In this document: positions 1 through 5,064 of the stretch, one piece after another | Layout of the letters: each line of letters opens with the position of its first letter | Position numbering within the stretch: the first letter of the stretch is position 1 | Source of the DNA: Victivallis vadensis | Lineage (GTDB): Bacteria > Verrucomicrobiota > Lentisphaeria > Victivallales > GWF2-50-93 | DNA: 12,868 nt | Assembly: GCA_020718525.1 (NCBI GenBank) | Contig: DYRX01000042.1 | Span: forward strand, 6,845 to 19,712 | Reading direction: 5' to 3' | Notes under the pieces: generated by a model | Databases searched by the model: none | What the model was told of the DNA's origin: nothing | Seen by the model: only the letters and a program-made list of their open reading frames with translations | Program-made: the position numbers and the translations under genes

Positions 1-148
1 TTAGATTGAATGCGCCATATTCCGGAGCATCGGAAAGATGGTAAAGCACTTCTCCGGCAGAAATATGCTGTGCATGAAACAGCGTCAGTAGAAAGAGCGA
101 GATTCTGCCTGCGATTCTGCGAAATTCGCAGGACTTCAGGGATACCAT
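1..148 (-). CDS. Secreted protein of unknown function, N-terminal part only (runs off the left edge)
   Basis: Reading leftward from an ATG at 148-146 gives an open frame of 49 codons to the window edge with no stop. The product begins MVSLKSCEFRRIAGR, followed by a hydrophobic stretch (ISLFLLTLF) and then HAQHISA-GEV. This is a classic Sec signal peptide: a basic n-region, a hydrophobic core, and a likely signal peptidase I cut after Ala31. The exported remainder starts GEVLYHLSDAPEYG and is not recognised. The ATG lies inside the last codons of the OpgG-family gene, a 13-base overlap in another frame, which suggests translational coupling within one operon; no strong ribosome binding site is visible. 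In proteobacteria opgG is usually followed by opgH, a multi-span membrane glucosyltransferase. This N-terminus does not resemble OpgH, but too little is visible to exclude an unusual partner. The export call is fairly secure; function is unknown. Confidence 0.62.
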   Translation of the reverse strand, partial: MVSLKSCEFRRIAGRISLFLLTLFHAQHISAGEVLYHLSDAPEYGAFNL

Positions 149-1659
149 TGGTATGTCCAGTATTCGGTCAGAACCTTGTCGTCCTTGGATAGGTAGGCGA
201 CAAGCTCGACTGGCTCGTTGGGCTTTTCGGCAGTCACGTCGAAGAAAAGGCGCCAGCGTTTTTCGTATGAGTTGTAAATTCCTGTTTTATTGGAAATCGT
301 TCCGTTCGAGGCTGTTACAGTGTCCTTGATCTGTCCAGACTTGACGTCGGCATCCATGTCCGGCCAGGTGAACTCGACGATGAAGCGTTTTGAGAGCGGA
401 GGGAGGCCGGGCGGAGGATTTGAGAGGGCGGTGGAAACGACTTTTCCGTGCGGCGGGATGACTTTTTCGTCGCCGAACCAGGTCTGGCGGTATTTGAATT
501 CAATGTTAGAATTGGGCGGCAGTGGGCTAGACGGCTTCCAGAACGCGACGATATTGTCGTTGTACTCCGTATGGGTTGGTATCTCGATCAGTTCGACGAA
601 ACCATCCTGCCAATTTCCGCTTGACTCGACCCAGACGCTTGGTCTGTTGTCGTATTTTGCCTCGATATCCTTGTAGTCGAAAAAGTTTCTGTTTCTCTGC
701 AGTAAGCCGAAGCCCTTCATGGCGGCACATTGAAAAAAGGATTTCTTCAGACGTCCGTCATTAGTAAGCGGACGCCATACCCATCTGTCCTGATTCTTAT
801 GTATGAGGAGTCCGTCTGAATCATGCACCTCGGGGCGGAAATCCCCCCATTTGTATTGGGAGTTGCCGCCGAACCAGAACATGCTTGTGAGGGGGGATAT
901 TCCGTAGTTTTTCACTTCCTTGTCGCGGGAAAATATGGATACTCTGACATCAACATATGTGACGAGCTCCGGGGTTACAATGAACTCCGCGGCACCTGAA
1001 AGAGATGGTCCGTCGAAGAGTCCCATCACCGTGATTGAATGGTCGCTTCTGTCAGGCCTGAAGATCCAGATGTCTCTGAAAAGCGGGAATTCTTCAGGCT
1101 GTTCTCCTGCTGTATTGACAGCAATTGTTCTTGACGATATTCCATAGTTGAGGCCCTTTGCCAGGGCTCTGAAATAGGTTGCTCCCTGGAAGACGATCAG
1201 CTCGTCGAGATATTCCGGGCGGTTCAGCGGATAGTGGATTCTGAAGCCGGAGAACATTGTTTCAGGTCCGAGATATTCCGACTCGACGCCGTTGTCATAT
1301 CTGAACATTTGCTGGTCGAAAGGAAGGACTTGGTCGTTGTCTCCGTCAACAAGATGGATTTTTATCTGGTCGTTCTGAATGCATCCCGGATGAAAGAAAT
1401 GGATCTGAAAGGGGAGGCGTTCCCTGCGCCAGATGGCCATGTCATGGTTGAACCTTATATTGCGCATGCCGTCATAATTCATGTCTCTGAGCCACTTTGG
1501 GAGCTTTTTCCTGTGGTCGGCGTATGGTTTCGTGGCGAGCTCGCGCGCCTGGGACTTTATTTCCTCGAACTTGGCGTTTTTGAATTCATAGTCGTCATTT
1601 GCGCCATATGCCGCTCCCATCAGTGAACAGCTTATCATCAGTTCCAGAAAAAAATTCAT
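136..1659 (-). CDS. opgG: Periplasmic glucan biosynthesis protein, OpgG/MdoG family
   Basis: The 507-residue product matches the OpgG/OpgD (MdoG) family end to end; E. coli OpgG is about 511 residues. Family blocks recognised in order include an N-terminal ARELATKPY-type helix (about residues 38-46), LPKWLRDMNYD (53-63), IRFNHDMAIW (68-77), LPFQIHFFHPG (82-92), GATYFRALAKG and EEFPLFRDIWIFRP (roughly 160-200), GISPLTSMFWFGG (about 253-265), RPEVHDSDGL (about 275-284), GFGLLQRNRNF, and NDNIVAFW near 365. The C-terminus, LTEYWTYQWYP, parallels E. coli LSETWSYQ. Family members act in the periplasm on osmoregulated beta-1,2-glucan backbones, and E. coli OpgD/OpgG have been assigned beta-1,2-glucanase activity. 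The likely cleavage is AYGA-ND after residue 20. The signal peptide is odd in having no Lys/Arg before its hydrophobic core. No twin-arginine motif is present, which favours OpgG over OpgD. The start is fixed by GGGGAC eight bases upstream and by the lack of any earlier in-frame start before a stop at 1719-1717. Confidence 0.9.
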   Translation of the reverse strand: MNFFLELMISCSLMGAAYGANDDYEFKNAKFEEIKSQARELATKPYADHRKKLPKWLRDMNYDGMRNIRFNHDMAIWRRERLPFQIHFFHPGCIQNDQIKIHLVDGDNDQVLPFDQQMFRYDNGVESEYLGPETMFSGFRIHYPLNRPEYLDELIVFQGATYFRALAKGLNYGISSRTIAVNTAGEQPEEFPLFRDIWIFRPDRSDHSITVMGLFDGPSLSGAAEFIVTPELVTYVDVRVSIFSRDKEVKNYGISPLTSMFWFGGNSQYKWGDFRPEVHDSDGLLIHKNQDRWVWRPLTNDGRLKKSFFQCAAMKGFGLLQRNRNFFDYKDIEAKYDNRPSVWVESSGNWQDGFVELIEIPTHTEYNDNIVAFWKPSSPLPPNSNIEFKYRQTWFGDEKVIPPHGKVVSTALSNPPPGLPPLSKRFIVEFTWPDMDADVKSGQIKDTVTASNGTISNKTGIYNSYEKRWRLFFDVTAEKPNEPVELVAYLSKDDKVLTEYWTYQWYP

Positions 1660-1662
1660 TTC

Positions 1663-1668
1663 GTCCCC
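1663..1668 (-). promoter_or_regulatory. Ribosome binding site of the opgG-family gene
   Basis: On the minus strand GGGGAC sits three bases before the ATG at 1659, with its G-run 6-9 bases upstream. It supports this start. The G-run form recurs at the other uncoupled starts in the window. Confidence 0.55.
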
Positions 1669-1714
1669 ATTTGTTCTTTCATTGTGTGTCGGCTCAGAAA
1701 AACATGCCGTTAGA

Positions 1715-1742
1715 ATTTAATCATCAGAATCTAAATTTCCAA
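1715..1742 (-). promoter_or_regulatory. Candidate promoter for the opgG-family operon
   Basis: On the minus strand TTGGAA (1742-1737) is followed after 16 bases by TTAAAT (1720-1715). Each box matches four of six consensus positions, and the pair lies about 55 bases before the opgG start. The region is AT-rich, so a chance match is quite possible. Confidence 0.22.
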
Positions 1743-1780
1743 CAATGCAATCAATTTGCGTCGAATTAAATGCTTTTAGC

Positions 1781-1808
1781 TTGATTTTTATGGAAAGGAT
1801 GATAAAAT
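1781..1808 (+). promoter_or_regulatory. Likely promoter of the tRNA-Arg gene
   Basis: TTGATT (1781-1786) and TAAAAT (1803-1808) are separated by 16 bases. Both resemble sigma-70-type boxes, and the -10 is followed by a GC-containing stretch (ctgccc) before the expected start near 1815. The tRNA begins at 1839, leaving a short 5' leader for RNase P removal. Position and orientation fit the tRNA well. Confidence 0.5.
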
Positions 1809-1838
1809 CTGCCCTTGCTGTCTTGTCTTGCTTCTTGA

Positions 1839-1915
1839 GCGCCCGTAGCTCAATTGGATAGAGCGTCTGGCTACGGACCAGAAGGTTTGGGGTTCAAATC
1901 CCTACGGGCGTACCA
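1839..1915 (+). tRNA. tRNA-Arg (anticodon ACG)
   Basis: A complete cloverleaf can be drawn. The acceptor stem GCGCCCG pairs with CGGGCGT (one G-T at the end). The D arm is GCTC/GAGC, the anticodon stem is TCTGG/CCAGA with loop CTACGGA, the variable loop has five bases, and the T arm is TGGGG/CCCTA around TTCAAAT. The anticodon ACG is at 1873-1875, giving Arg (CGN codons read through inosine at position 34). The discriminator is A1912 and CCA is encoded at 1913-1915. No tRNA or integrase neighbours it in this window. Confidence 0.96.
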
Positions 1916-2182
1916 TTCATCTCCCTATGAAAAGACCAATCTCAGAACTCATGTCTCGTGGAGATTGCTGTATTCATCAATAAAAATCTCCGGCATATGA
2001 AGTCATTGATCTTTTATAAAACAATGTCGGAGCAGATATGAAAACCTGTTCTTTACTCATTTCACTGTCCTGTAAGGACGATTATTGGACATCAGACAGA
2101 CGGACAAATCTAAATTTGCCCCTCTATCCGCGTTAAAAAACATCTATCTTTTTAAAAATCATAATTTTTTTAGGGAGCGGAT

Positions 2183-2211
2183 TTGAAAATTTATTATTTT
2201 CACGCTAGTTT
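2183..2211 (+). promoter_or_regulatory. Candidate promoter of the GloVer/VCBS protein gene
   Basis: TTGAAA (2183-2188) matches five of six -35 positions. It is spaced 17 bases from TAGTTT (2206-2211), a poor -10. The site lies 43 bases before the start codon. The AT-rich background lowers confidence. Confidence 0.3.
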
Positions 2212-2242
2212 GCTGTCTAGGAGTTTTTAAGTTTAACGAAGT

Positions 2243-2249
2243 AAGGGGG
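2243..2249 (+). promoter_or_regulatory. Ribosome binding site AAGGGGG
   Basis: AAGGGGG lies five bases before the ATG at 2255, at the ideal spacing. It fixes the start of the GloVer/VCBS protein. Confidence 0.65.
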
Positions 2250-2254
2250 TTGCA

Positions 2255-4468
2255 ATGGAAAAAAGTCTGAAGTTTTTTGCGGCTGGAGTTCTTTGTGTCG
2301 TGGCTCTGCAAGTTTCGGCGGAATTCACTCTTCTCCACGAGTTTGCAGGTTTTGGGGGCGACGGGCAGAATCCCTACTATGTCAAGCTAACTAAAGACGG
2401 CTCGACCCTCTATGGCATGACACTCTATGGAGGCGACGACGACCGCGGTGTCATCTTCAAAGTTGGCACAGATGGCAGTGGATACTCCCTGCTCCACGAG
2501 TTTGCCGGCGGCAACGAAGACGGAGCCTCTCCTTTTGGTGCCCTTACCCTCGATGGCACCATACTATACGGCATGACCCACTCAGGCGGCGACAGCAACA
2601 ATGGCACAGTGTTCAAGATAAACACCGATGGCACCGGATTCGTAATTATGCATGAATTTGCAAATGGGGCAGACGATGGTGCCAATCCCTACGGATTCCT
2701 GACGCTGGATGGCACGACGCTCTACGGCATGACCCGCACAGGCGGCGATGTCAACAAAGGCACAATTTTCAAGATTAACACCGATGGCGGCGGCTTCGCT
2801 CTGCTCCACGACTTTACAGATGGCACCGAAGACGGGGCACTTCCACTGGGCTCTTTGATTTTATCCAAATCCATTCTCTACGGCATGACTAATGACGGCG
2901 GTGACAGCGACAAAGGGACCGCCTTCAAAATCAAGACAGACGGCACCGGATTCGCTCTGATCCACGAGTTCGCCGCAGGCGTTGACGACGGATCTCGTCC
3001 CACTGGAACATTGACACTTGACGGGACCAAGCTTTACGGCATGACCTATGCGGGCGGCGACAGCGACAACGGCGTGATATTTAAGATGAATACGGACGGC
3101 AGTAGCTTCACCCTGCTCCGCGAATTCGCAGGCGGTGCCAATGATGGAGGAGCCCCGCATGGAGACCTCGCCGTATTCGGCTCGACACTATACGGCATGA
3201 CCCGCTTGGGCGGCGACGACGAGCTCGGTACTATTTTCAAGATTGTCACTGATGGCACTGGATTCACCCTGCTCCACGAATTCGATGGTGGAGTGAACGA
3301 CGGCTCCATCCCATATGGTTCGCTGATCATCTCGGGCGGCAAATATTACGGGATGACCTATCAGGGCGGGGACACAGGTCTTGGCACGGTCTTTTCTGAC
3401 AGCTTGGTGCCGGTTCCCCAGGACTTCAACGGCGACAAAAAATCGGACGTTCTTGCGGAAAACTCCGGCGCACTTCCCAACGGATATATCTATCTCATGA
3501 ATGGCAGTACCCCGTCCTCGAACGGGGAAGTTTATCAGAAAGCAAACAGCAACTGGGAGATAACGGCGTATGCCGATTTCAACGGCGATGGAAAGACTGA
3601 CATCCTATGGACTGAAGGCTCGACAAAAGAGGTTCTAATCTACATCATGAATGGTCTTTCGATCACTGAACTCGCCTCGATTCTCCGAGGGGGGACAAGC
3701 TGGCTTGTGGATCAAGTCGCCGACTACAATGGCGATGGAAGAGCCGACATTTTGTGGAGGGAGAGCACATCTGGAGACGGATATATGTTTCTTATGAACG
3801 GAACGACAATCGCTTCAGAGGGCTGGATTCAACGCGGATTCGACTGGCAGTCGAAATCTTCCGGCGATTTCAACGGAGACGGCAAGGCGGACATTCTCTG
3901 GCAAATCAATTCAAGAATTGGATATATGTATCTGATGAATGGAACGGCAGTGTCGAGCGAGGGACAGGTCTATTCCAGCGGCTTGAGCTCCTGGAGCATT
4001 GACAAGTTTGGCGACTTCAACGGCGATGGAAAATGCGACATTCTGTGGAAATATCAGGGCGACGGCATTCTCGCCGGCTACATATACCTCATGAATGGAC
4101 TTGCCATTGATTCTTCAGGCTACACATACAGCACCTACACAGAGGACTGGACCGTCTCCAATGTTGGCGACTTAAACGGCGATGGAAAGACTGATCTTCT
4201 CTTTCAGAATTCCGCCGATGGCCGGGGGGTCGGCTACATAATGAATGGCATTACGGCATCCTCCAGTGGGCTTATCTACACCTTGACCAACAACAACTGG
4301 CAGGTGAAAAAGCTTCTCGACTTCAATGCAGATGGGAAGGCCGATATCCTCTGGCAGAATACGCTCACTAAAAAAGCGGTAGACTACATCATGAACGGAC
4401 TGGTGGTCTCGACAAGCGGGACCGTCTTCGGAGAAGGAACAAAAACAGTAATTCAGCCTTTGCTCTGA
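2255..4468 (+). CDS. Secreted double beta-propeller protein: seven GloVer repeats plus seven VCBS/FG-GAP repeats
   Basis: This is a 737-residue exported protein. Residues 1-22 form a Sec signal peptide (MEKSLK, hydrophobic core, VSA-EF cut). Residues about 23-385 contain seven copies of an approximately 52-residue GloVer (Gloeobacter/Verrucomicrobia, TIGR03803-like) repeat, each with LYGMT, then GGD, then GT-[VI]-FK and a TDG-x-GF-LLHEF strand. From residue 390 to the end are seven copies of an approximately 50-residue VCBS/FG-GAP repeat with D-[FYL]-N-[GA]-D-x-[KR]-x-D-[IVL]-L, a calcium-loop pattern like that of integrin alpha propellers, followed by an IxxMNG or YLMNG strand. Seven copies of each suggest two seven-bladed propellers in tandem (inferred). 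There is no enzymatic motif, anchor or C-terminal sorting signal. A binding or surface-structural role is likely; the ligand is unknown. The same C-terminal module ends the giant peptidase downstream. Confidence 0.9.
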   Translation: MEKSLKFFAAGVLCVVALQVSAEFTLLHEFAGFGGDGQNPYYVKLTKDGSTLYGMTLYGGDDDRGVIFKVGTDGSGYSLLHEFAGGNEDGASPFGALTLDGTILYGMTHSGGDSNNGTVFKINTDGTGFVIMHEFANGADDGANPYGFLTLDGTTLYGMTRTGGDVNKGTIFKINTDGGGFALLHDFTDGTEDGALPLGSLILSKSILYGMTNDGGDSDKGTAFKIKTDGTGFALIHEFAAGVDDGSRPTGTLTLDGTKLYGMTYAGGDSDNGVIFKMNTDGSSFTLLREFAGGANDGGAPHGDLAVFGSTLYGMTRLGGDDELGTIFKIVTDGTGFTLLHEFDGGVNDGSIPYGSLIISGGKYYGMTYQGGDTGLGTVFSDSLVPVPQDFNGDKKSDVLAENSGALPNGYIYLMNGSTPSSNGEVYQKANSNWEITAYADFNGDGKTDILWTEGSTKEVLIYIMNGLSITELASILRGGTSWLVDQVADYNGDGRADILWRESTSGDGYMFLMNGTTIASEGWIQRGFDWQSKSSGDFNGDGKADILWQINSRIGYMYLMNGTAVSSEGQVYSSGLSSWSIDKFGDFNGDGKCDILWKYQGDGILAGYIYLMNGLAIDSSGYTYSTYTEDWTVSNVGDLNGDGKTDLLFQNSADGRGVGYIMNGITASSSGLIYTLTNNNWQVKKLLDFNADGKADILWQNTLTKKAVDYIMNGLVVSTSGTVFGEGTKTVIQPLL
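2321..3412 (+). repeat. Seven GloVer-type coding repeats
   Basis: Seven in-frame units of about 156 bases encode [LY]YGMTxxGGD followed by GT/GV-[IVA]-F and a strand ending in LLHEF-type residues. The seventh LYGMT reads YYGMT and its unit runs into VFSDSLVPVPQ, which links to the next domain. Units differ in wording but keep length almost exactly, as in a closed propeller. Confidence 0.85.
3422..4465 (+). repeat. Seven VCBS/FG-GAP coding repeats (first copy of the module)
   Basis: There are seven units, each beginning with a calcium-loop motif: DFNGDKKSD, DFNGDGKTD, DYNGDGRAD, DFNGDGKAD, DFNGDGKCD, DLNGDGKTD and DFNADGKAD. Each is followed by ILW or similar and by a [YI]-[LI]-MNG strand about 20 residues later. 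The wording closely parallels the repeats at 11442-12479. Confidence 0.85.
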
Positions 4469-4548
4469 AATCCGCAAGACGGATATCTGGCGAAGTCTTG
4501 GTAAATATTCACTGGACTATGTTGTTCAGAGAGTGTTTGCCTAGCTGT

Positions 4549-4615
4549 ACTGCTCGCTGTCGTAATCGGAAAACGAATTCAAGCGATTACGACTACGACA
4601 GCGACGACGAGTAGT
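4549..4615. other. Long bulged inverted repeat in the gap between the two secreted-protein genes
   Basis: Three segments pair in nested order. ACTGCTC (4549-4555) pairs with GAGTAGT (4609-4615) with one mismatch. GCTGTCGT (4556-4563) pairs perfectly with ACGACAGC (4595-4602). AATCG (4564-4568) pairs with CGATT (4584-4588). The bulges lie only on the 3' side. An alternative register pairs TCGTAATCG with CGATTACGA (4584-4592, nine bases). The structure is followed by TGCGTTTTC with only four Ts, so it is at best a weak terminator for the GloVer gene. It could instead be an RNA element in the leader of the 136-residue protein or a small palindromic repeat element. Confidence 0.5.
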
Positions 4616-4643
4616 TGCGTTTTCATGGATATTAGATGTGAGC

Positions 4644-4650
4644 AGGGGGA
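4644..4650 (+). promoter_or_regulatory. Ribosome binding site AGGGGGA
   Basis: AGGGGGA lies three bases before the ATG at 4654, with the G-run core four bases before it. It supports the start of the 136-residue protein. Confidence 0.6.
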
Positions 4651-4653
4651 ACT

Positions 4654-5064
4654 ATGAAAAAGACAGGTCTTGTTCTTGCTGGCATTTTATTCTGCAACAC
4701 TCTCCTTTTTTCTGTTTTTGCTCAGGATCCCGGGACGCTTTCCCCAGACGAGGCGGCCGATTTGAGCGGCGCTGAGACTTTGACTGATGCGGAATACGCG
4801 AAAATGGCTGGCGGCTGTGTATTGCCTTCCCCAGAAGAATTGGCGAAACTTGATGCCAAGGCGGTAAAGATCACTCCCGATGCCTCCATAGCTCCAAATG
4901 ACATGGGCTTGAAGCGAATCAACGACGAAAGGGCTAAAAAAGGCAAAAAACCGCTTACGATGAAGGAGGCGACCGCCTTGCTCGAAGAAAGATTCGAGCT
5001 TATCAAAAGCGGGGCAAGCTCCGAAAAGATCAAAGCCTTTGACGAAAAGGAAAACGCCCAATGA
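4654..5064 (+). CDS. Small secreted protein with a double-glycine-leader-like motif, coupled to the C1 peptidase gene
   Basis: This 136-residue protein belongs to no family I recognise. Residues 1-23 are a Sec signal peptide (MKK, hydrophobic core, VFA-QD cut). Residues 43-55 read LTDAEYAKMAGGC. Counting back from Gly54, this has Leu at -12, Thr at -11, Glu at -8, a hydrophobic/aromatic at -7, Met at -4 and GG at -2/-1, the consensus of double-glycine leaders of bacteriocins and related exported peptides. A looser copy sits 14 residues earlier (LSPDEAADLSGA, 29-40). The C-terminal half (about 85-136) is Lys/Glu-rich, probably helical, and holds no cysteine. Its TGA overlaps the next ATG as ATGA, so it is almost certainly translated together with the peptidase. 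It could be a substrate, a trans-acting propeptide/inhibitor, or an unrelated periplasmic protein. The gene call is strong; the roles are inference. Confidence 0.82.
   Translation: MKKTGLVLAGILFCNTLLFSVFAQDPGTLSPDEAADLSGAETLTDAEYAKMAGGCVLPSPEELAKLDAKAVKITPDASIAPNDMGLKRINDERAKKGKKPLTMKEATALLEERFELIKSGASSEKIKAFDEKENAQ

Larger units (their letters stand above)
1916..2254. other. Intergenic spacer, 339 bases, without a convincing gene
   Basis: This AT-rich stretch separates the tRNA from the GloVer protein gene. It holds several weak inverted repeats: CAATCTC/GAGATTG (1937-1943 with 1961-1967), CTCCGGCAT/ATGTCGGAG (1988-1996 with 2024-2032, one G-T pair), and a small hairpin GTCCT-gta-AGGAC (2067-2079). 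None is followed by a good T-run, so no terminator for the tRNA is called. A 32-codon open frame at 2038-2136 starts MKTCSLLISLSC after a GGAG, but it lacks further support. The right end carries the candidate promoter and ribosome binding site of the next gene. Confidence 0.6.

Noticed and set aside
290..1626. Plus-strand open frames of 75-130 codons opposite the opgG-family gene
   Set aside because: The minus-strand product matches a known family along its whole length, so these are antisense shadows.
1937..2032. Inverted repeats after the tRNA as rho-independent terminators
   Set aside because: The stems are 7-9 bases with long loops and are not followed by a T-run.
2038..2136. A 32-codon open frame starting MKTCSLLISLSC after GGAG
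   Set aside because: It is short, in an AT-rich spacer, with a lipobox-like Cys that does not fit well (SLSC) and an unconvincing remainder. It could be real or a gene remnant, but support is too thin.
1839..4468. tRNA-Arg as an integration site for a genomic island starting at the GloVer gene
   Set aside because: There is no integrase, and I found no second copy of the tRNA 3' end in the window, so no attachment-site pair can be shown.
4687..5061. Minus-strand open frames of 103 and 124 codons opposite the 136-residue protein
   Set aside because: The plus-strand frame has a signal peptide, ribosome binding site and ATGA coupling; the antisense frames have none of these.
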